DNA of 64,000 bases from a virus, in IMG/VR virus record IMGVR_UViG_3300044726_000013, positions 1 through 64,000 of that record; one strand, given 5' to 3'. The translations under genes and the position numbers were made by a program. The notes under the pieces were generated by a model. The model worked only from the letters and a program-made list of their open reading frames with translations, was not told the DNA's origin and did no database searches. Position 1 is the first letter of the stretch. Each line of letters starts with the position of its first letter. Below are positions 9,079-17,806 of the stretch, in pieces.

Positions 9079-9093
9079 AGCACCCCCTTGATT

Positions 9094-9126
9094 TGAAAGG
9101 GGGGCAGACGGTTGCCCGCCTGCCCC
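9094..9126 (-). terminator. Hairpin with GCAA tetraloop between minus-strand genes
   Basis: Read on the minus strand, GGGGCAG-G-CGG, loop GCAA, then CCG-T-CTGCCCC gives an 11-bp stem with one G-U pair, followed by CCTTTC. It comes 6 bases after the stop of 9133-9525 and just before the ribosome site of the next gene. The U-run is short, so it may act as a partial terminator or mRNA stabiliser. Confidence 0.55.
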
Positions 9127-9132
9127 AGTGGT

Positions 9133-9525
9133 CTACTCAGCAGCGGCGCTGTCAGCGCCGTCACTGCTATGGCCAATCACCGGGCCGCCCGCCTTGCGGC
9201 GGGTGGTGATGTCAATGCCCAGATGCTTGCGCGTGTGGGTGTAGCTGTTCTTGGCCACGTTCAGGGGCGCATCAGAAACCAGCGTGTCGCCCTTGATCTT
9301 GGCGGCTTGCTGCACCTTCTGGGTTGCCACAATGTGGTCAAGTGCAAGAGTGCCGTGGGTCGTGTCACTGTTGTTGACCGCCGTGTTCAGCTTCTTGAAC
9401 TCTGCGTCAGTCATCCACAATTCAACGGCATACGGTATCATGCGTAGAAACAGCTTGACCGGCTGCATGACTTCCGTCAGCACATCAGGTACTGGCGGTG
9501 TGTTGTATTTAGCGACTTTACTCAT
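9133..9525 (-). CDS. Unknown small protein of the SNF2 operon
   Basis: 130 residues with a helical N-terminal half (EVMQPVKLFLRMIPYAVELW) and a C-terminal part ending in a low-complexity SSDGADSAAAE. AGAGGAG lies 7 bases before the ATG. It lies between the SNF2 helicase gene and the coiled-coil protein on the same strand. No recognisable motif. Confidence 0.6.
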   Translation of the reverse strand: MSKVAKYNTPPVPDVLTEVMQPVKLFLRMIPYAVELWMTDAEFKKLNTAVNNSDTTHGTLALDHIVATQKVQQAAKIKGDTLVSDAPLNVAKNSYTHTRKHLGIDITTRRKAGGPVIGHSSDGADSAAAE

Positions 9526-9590
9526 ACGCTACTCCTCTGTTGTACAACAGGACCAGCATAAAATCGCCCACACCTGAAAGTCAAATTCCT

Positions 9591-11084
9591 TTATATCCAA
9601 TCAGCCAGACCGTCTTGCACCACGCTGCGCGCCACGTTGCGCTTGGTGCGCAGGGCGTTCAGTATCTTCTCATCCACCGTCTTGGGGGCCACAATGTCAA
9701 CGTAGGTCACGGTGCCCACGGTGCCTATGCGGTGGGTGCGGTCTTCAGACTGTTCACGTATCTCCCAATCATAGCCGTTGCTGTAGTAGATCACCAGCGT
9801 GCCTGCCGTCCACGTGCGGCCACGGGCACCGGCTTGGTCAGTGGCCACCATGAAGCGCCGCCTGCCCATCTGAAAGCCAGCCTCATGGGCTTCACGCTCA
9901 GCCACGCTGATGCCGCCGTGCCACTCACCCACGGCGTCAGGGCCGTACAGTTGGCGCAGCCGCCCGGTCACCAGCATGGCGTCAGGCCGCCAGTGGCACC
10001 AGATGACCACCTGTTCTTCGCTGGCGGCAATGATCTGCTCAACGGCTGACAGGCGGTTGCTGTCAAGGCGGCGCAGTATGCCATCGTCAGTCTTGACGTG
10101 GCCGCAGATGACGCAGTGCATGCGCATAAGCTGGGTGACAACAAGTTCGGTTGAAACCTCTTCACCCCGCACCTTGGCCAGAGCAAACTGCCGCAGTTCC
10201 TTGTAGACGGTCTGCTGTTCTTTGGTCAGTTCAACTTCCCATCTGCGGTAGACCTTGGGCGGCAGGTCAAGGCACTCAACCTTGCGCCGCCTGAAGCTGT
10301 GCAGGCTGACCAATCGCTGCAACTCTTCAGTGTTGGCGGGGCCCACTTCCTTCTTGATGGTGCGGTTGCCAATCTGCATCAGCGCCAGCTTGTTGAAGCG
10401 GGCCTGAAAGGTGATGAAGTGCTTGTAGCCCAGCGGGTTCATGCCGGGCCGCAGGAACTCAAACTGCGCCCACAGGTCACTCTGGCTGCCGGTGCTGGGG
10501 CTGCCGGTCATGATGCGGTGCATGACCGCCTTGGCGCTCAGCTTGTGCAACAGCTTGGTGCGCTTGGCACCGGGGTTCTTGATGGTGGTTGACTCGTCAA
10601 TGACCATCATGGTGCGGTGGGCCTTGCAGAACGCCAGAATGAGCCCGGTGGCGTCAGCCGTGGCAGCCAGCGCCTCAACGTTGATCAGCAGTATGCGCGG
10701 GCTGGGCTGGCTGGTGTCAAGCAGCCGCCGCCGTTCATCATGGTCAACCCGGCTGCGCCCGGCCCGGTACATATGCACGCGAGCCGTGCGGGTGTATTCT
10801 GACCACAGCCAGCGCTGCACCTCACCGGGGTTGTCTTGGCTGTCACGGTGCCAGTTGGTGTACACGCCCTTGGGGGCAATCACTATCATGCCGTCAACCC
10901 GGTTGTCGGCATAGTTCATCATGAAGTCATCAATGACCACCCGGCTCTTGCCCAAGCCCATCTCCAGAAAGTAGGCAAAGAAGTCACGCCGCCAGCCAAT
11001 CTCAAGCGCCTCTAGCTGGTGCTGAAGCGGGGCTGATCGGGGGGCGTAAACCGGGGTTGCCGTCTTGGGTGCCGTCTGAACCAT
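9591..11084 (-). CDS. SNF2-family DNA helicase/translocase
   Basis: A 497-residue superfamily 2 ATPase. It has Walker A-type MGLGKSR near residue 43, motif Ia (IVIAPKGVYTNW), a DEAH-like VIDEST near 171, motif III (MTGSPSTG), and in the second RecA domain the motif V/VI region (TDQAGARGRTW, EQSEDRTHRIG). Phage SNF2 proteins remodel protein-DNA complexes or help replication and recombination; no nuclease or zinc domain is attached here. It heads a minus-strand operon. Its promoter places the start site at or next to the A of the ATG, so the mRNA is probably leaderless, consistent with the absence of a ribosome site. Confidence 0.85.
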   Translation of the reverse strand: MVQTAPKTATPVYAPRSAPLQHQLEALEIGWRRDFFAYFLEMGLGKSRVVIDDFMMNYADNRVDGMIVIAPKGVYTNWHRDSQDNPGEVQRWLWSEYTRTARVHMYRAGRSRVDHDERRRLLDTSQPSPRILLINVEALAATADATGLILAFCKAHRTMMVIDESTTIKNPGAKRTKLLHKLSAKAVMHRIMTGSPSTGSQSDLWAQFEFLRPGMNPLGYKHFITFQARFNKLALMQIGNRTIKKEVGPANTEELQRLVSLHSFRRRKVECLDLPPKVYRRWEVELTKEQQTVYKELRQFALAKVRGEEVSTELVVTQLMRMHCVICGHVKTDDGILRRLDSNRLSAVEQIIAASEEQVVIWCHWRPDAMLVTGRLRQLYGPDAVGEWHGGISVAEREAHEAGFQMGRRRFMVATDQAGARGRTWTAGTLVIYYSNGYDWEIREQSEDRTHRIGTVGTVTYVDIVAPKTVDEKILNALRTKRNVARSVVQDGLADWI

Positions 11085-11090
11085 GAAAAC

Positions 11091-11119
11091 ACTGTAAAGT
11101 CCCCTGTGCGGGGTGTCAA
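11091..11119 (-). promoter_or_regulatory. Promoter of the SNF2 operon, predicted leaderless
   Basis: On the minus strand TTGACA, 17 bases, TACAGT, with only 6 bases between the -10 box and the ATG. The spacer contains CCCC-gcaca-GGGG, which could form a hairpin or operator. The -35 box is a perfect sigma-70 consensus. Confidence 0.65.
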
Positions 11120-11148
11120 AGCCACTTTATCGCTTACCATTTCAATAC

Positions 11149-11230
11149 ACACGCGCACACGTAATAGGTCAAAAACCCTTGCATTGCGCGCTACGCGCCC
11201 GTGCAACTATTACGCTATTACGCTATTAGA
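11149..11230 (+). repeat. Iteron-bearing intergenic element, copy 1 (reads rightward)
   Basis: Contains the 12-mer ACACGCGCACAC (11149-11160). A 22-base block at 11183-11204 reads ATTGCGC, two variable bases, TACGCGCCC, two variable bases, GC. Three CTATT units follow with period 8 (11207, 11215, 11223). The same three parts, in the same order and spacing (34 versus 36 bases between blocks), occur on the minus strand at 45570-45686. It lies in the 245-base divergent gap between the SNF2 operon and the rightward early genes. Candidate replication origin or early-operon control site. Confidence 0.6.
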
Positions 11231-11329
11231 GGTGATGACCCTTTCAACTTCAAAAAGTTTTTGCCTTGCGCGCGTATAGGGTGGGAGCCTACCATACCCC
11301 GGTAACCTCAAAACTGGATAGGCAACCCA

Positions 11330-11923
11330 ATGACCACAGACGATGACCTGTCAGCCGCGCTGGCGGCAGAAGCCCAAGCGGCATCCCCGGCTGACGCTGA
11401 GGCCCCACCCACCCTAGAGCGCATGCAACAGCTTGCGGCTGAGGTGGCTGACATAGATGACCGCATTGAAAAGAACACGCTACGCATCGCGGTGCTGCAA
11501 GCCCGGCGCAACGCCATTGTGTTCAAAGACCTTGTTGAATTGATGGATGAGGCCCACGTGACCCAGCTTCAGGTGGGCGCTGACGTGTTCAAGGCCGGGC
11601 CGTACTACAAGGCCGTCATACCTGTTGAGGACCAGAACCACCCCGGCTATGCGTGGCTTGAGGCCCATGAGGCAGGCAGCTTGATCAAAAATCAGGTGGT
11701 GCTTGAGTTTCCACGTGGCTCAGAAGATGACGCCAAGCTGGCTGAAGACATGTGCCGCAAGCGTTTTCAACAGGCTGAGGTGAGCCGCAAGCGCATGGTT
11801 CACCACGGCACCTTGACGAAATGGCTGAAGGAGGTGCATGAAAGTGGTGACACCATGCCACCGCTTGACGTGATTGGCGGCACGGTGGGCCGCGTTGTGA
11901 AGATAACCAAAGCAAAGGAATAA
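11330..11923 (+). CDS. Unknown early protein
   Basis: 197 residues. An acidic, Ala-rich N-terminus is followed by a coiled coil (AAEVADIDDRIEKNTLRIAV) and a more folded C-terminal half (MVHHGTLTKWLKEVHESG). First gene of the rightward operon that continues to the primase, so a role in replication or recombination is likely by position. Not recognised. Upstream lies the iteron element and a gcgcgcgTATAGG stretch that could hold its -10 box. Confidence 0.6.
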   Translation: MTTDDDLSAALAAEAQAASPADAEAPPTLERMQQLAAEVADIDDRIEKNTLRIAVLQARRNAIVFKDLVELMDEAHVTQLQVGADVFKAGPYYKAVIPVEDQNHPGYAWLEAHEAGSLIKNQVVLEFPRGSEDDAKLAEDMCRKRFQQAEVSRKRMVHHGTLTKWLKEVHESGDTMPPLDVIGGTVGRVVKITKAKE

Positions 11924-11926
11924 ATC

Positions 11927-12811
11927 ATGGCCAAAGAAGTAGTAGCGAAGAAGAACGGCAACGGCGGTGACCTGATACCGGCTGATATGCTTGACGAGAT
12001 GATTGCCAATGCCGGTGCCGGTGTCAGCACGGCGTCTGACGACAATATTTTGCCATTCATAATCTTGCTTCAGGACCTCAGCCCTGAAGTCAAGAAGCGT
12101 GACCCTGCCTACGTTGAGGGTGCTGAGGCTGGCATGTATCTCAACAGGGCCACCAAGGCGCTGTACGCGGGTGACAGGGCCATGGCTGAGCGCACCGGCA
12201 AGCCGCAACTTGAGTTTCAGCACTGCGTGCTGACCAAGGAAATTGTTGAGTGGGTGCCCCGCAATGACGGCGGCGGCTTTGTGGCCCGCTACCCGCTGGT
12301 GGGCACGGTTGAAGACACCATGCGCAAGCTGGGGGCCCGGCAGATGGCTGACCCGCAAGACCCCAACAAGGTGGTCTGGAAGACCGCAGACGGCGCGCAT
12401 GACCTGATTGAGACGCGCTATCACTTTGGCAACATCATCAATGACGACCTGCCGCAGCCCGCCGTCATTGCCTTCAAGTCAACCGGCCACACCGCCAGCA
12501 AGTCATGGAACACCATGATGCTGGGCTTCAAGATTGTGGACCCCAAGACCCAGCGCCCCATGCTGCACAACGGGCAGGTGCTGACCATGCCTGCGTGGTT
12601 CAGGCGCTATGTGGTGGGCACCACCCCCAAGGAGAACAACAAGGGCAGCTTCTTTGTCACCACGGTGGCTGATGGCGGGGTGATCAAAGACCCCGGCCTG
12701 AGGGCGGCTGGCAAGACCCTGCACGACGGTGCCAAGGCTGGGCTGATCAAGGCTGGCACTGATGAAGATGGCGGCGGCGGTGGCCGCGCTGAGGCTTCTG
12801 ACGAAATCTAG
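11927..12811 (+). CDS. Unknown early protein, candidate ssDNA-binding or recombination factor
   Basis: 294 residues. The core has alternating beta-type sequence (EFQHCVLTKEIVEWVP, then PAWFRRYVVGTTPKENN) and a Gly/Asp/Glu-rich acidic C-terminus (DEDGGGGGRAEASDEI). An acidic tail on a beta-rich core is typical of phage single-stranded DNA-binding proteins. It sits between an early gene and the primase, where such proteins often lie. That is inference: no OB-fold signature can be confirmed by eye. Confidence 0.6.
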   Translation: MAKEVVAKKNGNGGDLIPADMLDEMIANAGAGVSTASDDNILPFIILLQDLSPEVKKRDPAYVEGAEAGMYLNRATKALYAGDRAMAERTGKPQLEFQHCVLTKEIVEWVPRNDGGGFVARYPLVGTVEDTMRKLGARQMADPQDPNKVVWKTADGAHDLIETRYHFGNIINDDLPQPAVIAFKSTGHTASKSWNTMMLGFKIVDPKTQRPMLHNGQVLTMPAWFRRYVVGTTPKENNKGSFFVTTVADGGVIKDPGLRAAGKTLHDGAKAGLIKAGTDEDGGGGGRAEASDEI

Positions 12812-12921
12812 TCTGAGCCCAAAAGGTCTGGCATAGCCTGCTTTGATGCCGGGTCGCCCCCGGCCAGCGAACACCAAGTATGCCCCCTTTCTTAAGCCCC
12901 CTAAGATAGGACCCAGACCCC

Positions 12922-14610
12922 ATGGTTGATGAAGCACTGGCGCGCCGGTTCATGCAACGGTTTGAAGGCTACACCACGGCCTACGGTACTTACGACAAGA
13001 ACAAAACGGTCACAGGCATTCTGGGCGGCAAGGTTGAGATCAAAAGCACCGCCATCACCAAGCGTGAGCCGGTGACGCTCAAACTCTGGCTTGACCACCT
13101 GAACGGCGTGGCCCCGCTGGGTATCATCCCCATACGCTCAAACAACACCTGCCTGTGGGGCTGCATTGATATCGACCAATACGGCGTTGATGTTGTTGAA
13201 CTGCAAGCACGCATAGCCAGAAAGGGCCTGCCGTTGATCTTGGCGGCCAGCAAGTCAGGCGGCGCGCACGCCTTCTTGGTCATGATGCGCAAGCTGAGCG
13301 CGCCACCAGCGGCCAGCGTCATGAAATACCGCCTAGAGGAAATGGCCGCCATGCTTGGCTATGGTGGCTCAGAGATATTCCCCAAGCAAAGCACGGTGCT
13401 GTACGCGCGCGGTGATCTGGGCAGTTGGCTCAACATGCCATACTTTGGGGACACCCGCTGGGCCTACCGCCCTGACGGCAGCACCATGCCGCCTGAAGAG
13501 TTCATGAACACACTTGACGCGCTTGAGCAGACATCTGAATGGCTGCTTGAGGTGGATGACGCAACCAAGAGCGCAGCGGCTGATGATACAGGCAAGAAGG
13601 GTGACGTGGAGTTCAGTGACGGGCCACCCTGCATGCAGCACCTGAGCGCCATTGGCATTGGTGAAGGTGGCCGCAATGAAGGCATCATGGCCATGGGTAT
13701 CTTTGCCAAGAAGAAATTCCCAAACAACTGGGAAGAGGTGCTTGAGCGTTGGAACAGGCTTTACGCTATGCCGCCGCTGCCCGCTGCTGAAATACTGGAT
13801 GTCATCAAGCGGCTGAAGCTAAAGGACTACTTTTACCCGTGCAAGAAGCAACCCATCAAGGCGCACTGCAACAGCGCCCTGTGCCGCACGCGCAAGCACG
13901 GCGTGGCGTCTGGCTCACCTGAAGACATGCCGGTTATAGGTGGCCTGTCATGCCTGCCCGGTGATGAAGAACTGTGGTTCTTGGATGTTGGTGACACGCG
14001 CATAGAACTGACCACCGAACAGTTGATGAATTACCGGGTATTTCAGCGTGTCTTGGCCGCGAAATACTACAAGATGTTCACGGGCATGGCACAGTCTGAC
14101 TGGAACATTGTGGTTGGCGCGGCACTGCGTGAAGTCAACGTCTTGGATGTGCGGCCTGAAGTGGGGCATCTGGGCCAGTTTGTTGAGTTGCTTGATGATT
14201 TTGTCAACAACAAGCACAGAGCAACCACCCGTGAGGAAATACGACTGGGGCGGCCATGGCTTGACGCAGACCTGACCGTGAAGCTTGAGGGCTTGCCTGA
14301 TGAAGCCCGGCATTTCTTCAGGCTGCGTGACCTGAGGCGATTTCTTGAAGAGGCCAAGTTCACGGTCTTCAACGCGTCACAACTGACCACGCGCCTGAAG
14401 CACCTGAATGGCGGCTCACACTTTTTTCAATTGGCTGTGGAGCCATCAAAGCCGGGCAAGGCCGGGGCCCCGGATGATGGGGCTGACGACAAGAAGAACG
14501 GCAAAAAGAAGGAGACCAAGGGCACCAACGTTTGGTGGGTGCCCGCTGACTTCATTGTGCCAATGCCCCGCGTTGAGACGCCACCCATAAAGAAGGATGA
14601 ACTGGCATGA
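12922..14610 (+). CDS. Archaeo-eukaryotic-type (AEP) primase-like replication protein
   Basis: 562 residues. The N-terminal domain shows the AEP catalytic pattern: a hhhDhD motif in CIDIDQY (about residues 81-87) and a second motif SGGAHAF (about 112-118), as in primase-polymerases of phages and TOTE systems. A Cys/His cluster, CKKQPIKAHC...CRTRKHG near 307-327, looks like a zinc site. The C-terminal part is unassigned; no Walker motif is seen, so it is not a helicase fusion. A Lys/Asp-rich linker lies near 505-530. Expected to prime replication with one of the phage helicases. An AGGA site precedes the ATG. Confidence 0.75.
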   Translation: MVDEALARRFMQRFEGYTTAYGTYDKNKTVTGILGGKVEIKSTAITKREPVTLKLWLDHLNGVAPLGIIPIRSNNTCLWGCIDIDQYGVDVVELQARIARKGLPLILAASKSGGAHAFLVMMRKLSAPPAASVMKYRLEEMAAMLGYGGSEIFPKQSTVLYARGDLGSWLNMPYFGDTRWAYRPDGSTMPPEEFMNTLDALEQTSEWLLEVDDATKSAAADDTGKKGDVEFSDGPPCMQHLSAIGIGEGGRNEGIMAMGIFAKKKFPNNWEEVLERWNRLYAMPPLPAAEILDVIKRLKLKDYFYPCKKQPIKAHCNSALCRTRKHGVASGSPEDMPVIGGLSCLPGDEELWFLDVGDTRIELTTEQLMNYRVFQRVLAAKYYKMFTGMAQSDWNIVVGAALREVNVLDVRPEVGHLGQFVELLDDFVNNKHRATTREEIRLGRPWLDADLTVKLEGLPDEARHFFRLRDLRRFLEEAKFTVFNASQLTTRLKHLNGGSHFFQLAVEPSKPGKAGAPDDGADDKKNGKKKETKGTNVWWVPADFIVPMPRVETPPIKKDELA

Positions 14611-14804
14611 GTGACGTTGACCTGATCCTGTACATGCACCATGAGACGCCTGACGCCGTGCTGGTGTCTGAAGACGGCACAGAAGCGGACGCCGTCTGGC
14701 TACCCAAGAAATTTGCTGAGCGGGGTGAGCGCCGCAGCAAAAACGAGCCTATATTTGAGTTCAGCGTGGCCGAGTGGCTGGCTCAGAAAGAAGGTTTGAT
14801 ATGA
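14607..14804 (+). CDS. Small unknown protein
   Basis: 65 residues, MSDVDLILYMHHETPDAV at the N-terminus and a charged C-terminal half with RGERRSKNEP. It overlaps the primase stop by ATGA and the following gene by ATGA, so it is translated within the replication operon. No motif recognised. Confidence 0.6.
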   Translation: MSDVDLILYMHHETPDAVLVSEDGTEADAVWLPKKFAERGERRSKNEPIFEFSVAEWLAQKEGLI

Positions 14805-15115
14805 TTGAATTTGCATTGTTACACCCGCGTGTCACCCCTGAGTGGCTGGGCTTCTTGCCCACGTTCTTCAGCCCCCGTGACCCGCGCCCGGCGCGTGAAC
14901 AGATACACACCGCCTACCTGCACGGCGGTGGCTGGCGGCCCCAGAAGGGCTTTACCTACAACCCGCAGACCCGCACCATGAAGTACCCCGGTGACCCCGC
15001 CTTCAAGCCGCTGGCCATAGCCAAGCTGCGTGATGAGACACTGATCTTCTATGAGGCTGAATATCTGGCTATCATTCAGCCTGACGGCAGCTTTGAGATG
15101 GCGCGCGTCAATTGA
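14801..15115 (+). CDS. Conserved phage protein of unknown function
   Basis: 104 residues starting MIEFALLHPRVTPEWLGF, with DPRPAREQIHTAY, GGWRPQKGFTY and LIFYEAEYLAIIQPDGSFE. I recall this pattern from many phages of proteobacteria as a hypothetical protein in the replication region; no function is known to me. The ATG at 14801 has AAGAAGG upstream and overlaps the previous stop. Confidence 0.7.
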   Translation: MIEFALLHPRVTPEWLGFLPTFFSPRDPRPAREQIHTAYLHGGGWRPQKGFTYNPQTRTMKYPGDPAFKPLAIAKLRDETLIFYEAEYLAIIQPDGSFEMARVN

Positions 15116-15360
15116 TCGGCCATACCGTCAAGCGCTGGGGCGTGCTGTGGCACTCACGCAACGCGCTTGACGGTGACCGGCAGCACCTGATGCACGGCGC
15201 GATCTTTGAAACGCGCCGTGAGGCCCGTGCCTACATTGAAGCGGAGTACGGCTACATACGCACCCGCTCTGATCTGCGCCGTGAGCCGCACGGCTGGCAC
15301 ATGCCCAAGGCGGTGCGGGTCAGCATCACAACGGAGGTTCTGCATGAACACCAGCCCTGA
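15112..15360 (+). CDS. Small unknown protein
   Basis: 82 residues with a TTG start overlapping the previous stop (TTGA). Contains RWGVLWHSRNALDG and FETRREARAYIEAEYGYI, a pattern of short phage proteins without known role. The product ends VLHEHQP and overlaps the next gene by 17 bases. Confidence 0.6.
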   Translation: MIGHTVKRWGVLWHSRNALDGDRQHLMHGAIFETRREARAYIEAEYGYIRTRSDLRREPHGWHMPKAVRVSITTEVLHEHQP

Positions 15361-15766
15361 CGGCTACCTGACCACGGCGCGCGTGCTTGAGGCGTACCAG
15401 CAATGCTGGCGGCCTGAGGGCAGCGCCCCGGCGCACAACGTTGAGGTGGCGGGCTGGCTGGTGCGCCACACCTTCAGCATCATGCGCCTGCAACGGTCAC
15501 GGGAGGCTATCATACGCATGCTGCTGAGCCTGAATGAAGGCTTCAGGGCTGACGTGGGTGAGGGCGGCAGCGTGGGTGCCATGGTGCAGCGCGGTGACGG
15601 CAGCGTGTGGACCCAAGACATGACTGACGTTGAGAAGCTGGTGGCGCTGGGCATAGCCAGCGGGCTGGCCAGCTTCTGCGCGCCGCGTGACAAGTGGGAC
15701 CGGCTGCCCGGTGGCCTGCCCTACGTCAGGGTGGAAATCACAAGATTTGGTGTGAGCGTCAATTGA
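15344..15766 (+). CDS. Unknown protein of the replication operon
   Basis: 140 residues beginning MNTSPDGYLTTARVLEAYQ. GGAGGT lies 6 bases before this ATG, which decides the start. Helical N-terminal half (WLVRHTFSIMRLQRSREAI), then GDGSVWTQDM and a C-terminal beta-like end (YVRVEITRFGVSVN). It overlaps the helicase start by TGATG. No family recognised. Confidence 0.6.
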   Translation: MNTSPDGYLTTARVLEAYQQCWRPEGSAPAHNVEVAGWLVRHTFSIMRLQRSREAIIRMLLSLNEGFRADVGEGGSVGAMVQRGDGSVWTQDMTDVEKLVALGIASGLASFCAPRDKWDRLPGGLPYVRVEITRFGVSVN

Positions 15767-17280
15767 TGGAAATTGTACTTGGCCCGCCCGGCACTGGCAA
15801 GACTACCTACCTACTCAACCAGATGGAGCAGGAACTTGGCCGGGGCCTGCGGCCTGAGCGCATAGGCTTTGTCAGCTTCACCCGGCGCGCCACGCAAGAG
15901 GCCAAGGACCGGGCCAAGGCCAAGTTTGGGTTTGTCTCACACCAGTTGCCGTGGATGCGCACGCTGCACAGCCTGTGCTTCAGGGCACTGGGTATGGACA
16001 AGGCTGAAGTGCTTGAGGGCAAGAAGCTAAAGGAATTTGGTCTGCACATAGGCGCGCCCATCACCGGGTTTGTCTCACTGGATGAAGGCACCACCTTTGG
16101 CTTTCAGACAGGTGACCGCTGCCTATTCATGGATAACCTTGCGCGGGTGCAGTGCATACCGCTGCGCCAACAATATGATGCGGACCCTGACGGCCTGACT
16201 TGGCGGGTGGTTGACCACTTCTCACGGGGGCTGGCTGAGTACAAGAGCGCGCACGGTCTAAAGGACTACACTGACATGCTTGCCCAGTTTGTTCAGCAGG
16301 GCTGGTCAACCAAACTTGACGCCCTGTTTGTGGATGAGGCGCAAGACCTGAGCGCCCTGCAATGGCAGGTGGTCAGCGTGCTGGCCAGAGGCGTTGGGCG
16401 CGTGGTGGTGGCCGGTGATGATGATCAGGCTATCTACCACTGGGCCGGGGCGGCGGTAGAGCATTTCATAGGGCTACAGGGCAGCACGGTGACCGTGCTT
16501 GACCATAGCTGGCGCGTGCCGCCTGAGGTGCAGGCCGTGGCCAACAACATCATAGGCCGCGTCACCTACCGGCGTGACAAGAAGTGGAACCCGCGTGACG
16601 GCACCGGCAAGGTGGTGCGGGTGGGTACGCTGGATGAGGCTGACATTGACGTGGGTGAAGACACGCTGATCCTTGCCCGCAACACGTGCTTTCTGCGTGA
16701 TGACGCCATGCGCCTGCTACAGGCCAGAGGCATACTGTACGAGTACAAGGGCGGCGTCAGCGTCAAGCAGTCACTGGTTGACGCCATTGTGGCGTGGGAG
16801 CGCCTGCGCCGTGGCGGTGAGGTGATGGTTGAGACTGCCGTCAAGATTTATGACGTGATGACGGCGGGCACCGGCTACCGGCGTGGCTTCAAGAAGCTGA
16901 CCGCGTGGGCGGACCATGAGCAACTGGTTACCCTGCAAGACCTTAAGGAGGCAGGCGGTCTGCTGACTGACGCCCCTTGGCATCAGGCGCTGACCCGCTT
17001 GACTGTGGATGAACGCATCTACATGCTCAAGGTCTTGCAGCACGGCCAGAAGCTGACAGAGCCCACCAAGATCAGGCTCAGCACCATTCACGGGGCCAAG
17101 GGCGCGCAGGCCGATCACGTCATTGTGTTGACTGACAGGGCGTGGCGCAGTTTCAAGGAGGGTGAACGCCTGCCTGATGATGAGGCCCGCACATGGTATG
17201 TGGCGGTGACGCGGGCCAAGCACAAACTAACGATAGTTTCTGACCTTCTCACCTACCGGAGCAAGAATTACCCCATCTAA
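15766..17280 (+). CDS. UvrD/Rep-like superfamily 1 helicase (first of two)
   Basis: 504 residues. SF1A motifs are in order: Walker A GPPGTGKT (6-13), motif Ia-type IGFVSFTRRATQEAK, Walker B VDEAQDLS near 190, motif III VVAGDDDQAIYHWAG, motif IV LDHSWRVP, motif V STIHGAKGAQAD, motif VI YVAVTRAKHKL near the C-terminus. It is shorter than UvrD (~720 aa) because the 1B/2B insertions are reduced. The start at 15766 overlaps the previous stop. The phage carries a second, distant helicase of this class at 20875. Likely role: unwinding in replication or recombination with the AEP primase. Confidence 0.9.
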   Translation: MEIVLGPPGTGKTTYLLNQMEQELGRGLRPERIGFVSFTRRATQEAKDRAKAKFGFVSHQLPWMRTLHSLCFRALGMDKAEVLEGKKLKEFGLHIGAPITGFVSLDEGTTFGFQTGDRCLFMDNLARVQCIPLRQQYDADPDGLTWRVVDHFSRGLAEYKSAHGLKDYTDMLAQFVQQGWSTKLDALFVDEAQDLSALQWQVVSVLARGVGRVVVAGDDDQAIYHWAGAAVEHFIGLQGSTVTVLDHSWRVPPEVQAVANNIIGRVTYRRDKKWNPRDGTGKVVRVGTLDEADIDVGEDTLILARNTCFLRDDAMRLLQARGILYEYKGGVSVKQSLVDAIVAWERLRRGGEVMVETAVKIYDVMTAGTGYRRGFKKLTAWADHEQLVTLQDLKEAGGLLTDAPWHQALTRLTVDERIYMLKVLQHGQKLTEPTKIRLSTIHGAKGAQADHVIVLTDRAWRSFKEGERLPDDEARTWYVAVTRAKHKLTIVSDLLTYRSKNYPI

Positions 17281-17287
17281 GGGGTGC

Positions 17288-17316
17288 TTTACATTTGATG
17301 GAACGGAGTGTACAGC
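17288..17316 (+). promoter_or_regulatory. Promoter of the histone-like gene
   Basis: TTTACA, 17 bases, TACAGC. It shares the GCTTTACA -35 context (gtGCTTTACA) with the promoter at 20798 and the minus-strand accessory promoters. The ATG follows 47 bases after the -10 box, with AGGAAG upstream of it. Confidence 0.5.
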
Positions 17317-17363
17317 TAAGTGTCGAGCGGACACTTGACTGCAACAGTAAAAGGAAGACTAAA

Positions 17364-17777
17364 ATGGCTGTAACGCGTAAACGGATTGATGAGAATGCCA
17401 TCATCACCGTACTGGCTGAAGACAACCCCAAGCGTGAGGGCTCTGCCGCCCGCGCCCGGTTTGACCTGTACCGTGATGGCATGACCGTCAGGGAGGCCAA
17501 GGCCAATGGCCTGTGGGCCACTGACATTGCCTATGACAGCGACCCCGGCCGCAACTTCATCAGGCTGACAACGGCTGACGGTGAGGACGCCACCCCGGCA
17601 CCCAAGGCCAAGAAGGCCAAGAGCGCCAAGAAGGTGGCCAAGAAGGTGGCCAAGAAGGTGGCCAAGAAGGTGGCCAAAAAGGCCGCCAAGAAGCGGGTCA
17701 AAAAGCAACCCGAGCCTGAGGTGGCAGTTGACCCTGAGGCTGAGGGAACTGAGACTGACGCCATGGCCGCTGAGTAA
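17364..17777 (+). CDS. Recurrent NPK-DGMTV domain fused to a histone H1-like basic tail
   Basis: 137 residues. Residues ~13-67 are a copy of a domain found in six proteins of this phage (NPKREGSAARARFDLY, DGMTV, FIRL). Residues ~80-115 are an H1-like tail of repeated AKKV units encoded by a 12-bp tandem repeat, followed by an acidic end. The basic tail should bind DNA or be a charged linker. It has its own promoter and AGGAAG ribosome site and precedes a hypermodification-type gene. The start at 17364 is chosen over an upstream ATG by the ribosome site and by domain boundaries. Confidence 0.75.
   Translation: MAVTRKRIDENAIITVLAEDNPKREGSAARARFDLYRDGMTVREAKANGLWATDIAYDSDPGRNFIRLTTADGEDATPAPKAKKAKSAKKVAKKVAKKVAKKVAKKAAKKRVKKQPEPEVAVDPEAEGTETDAMAAE
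17625..17684 (+). repeat. 12-bp tandem repeat in the histone-like tail
   Basis: Four perfect copies of gccaagaaggtg (17625-17672) and a degenerate fifth (17673-17684). Each encodes A-K-K-V. Such runs expand and contract by slippage, so the tail length may differ between related phages. Confidence 0.85.
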
Positions 17778-17806
17778 AGCGGCGGCAACCGGGGGAGCCC
17801 TGAGGC

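Noticed and set aside
12812-12921. Terminator in the gap before the primase
   Set aside because: GCCGGG-tcgcc-CCCGGC can pair, but the stem is short and no U-run follows.
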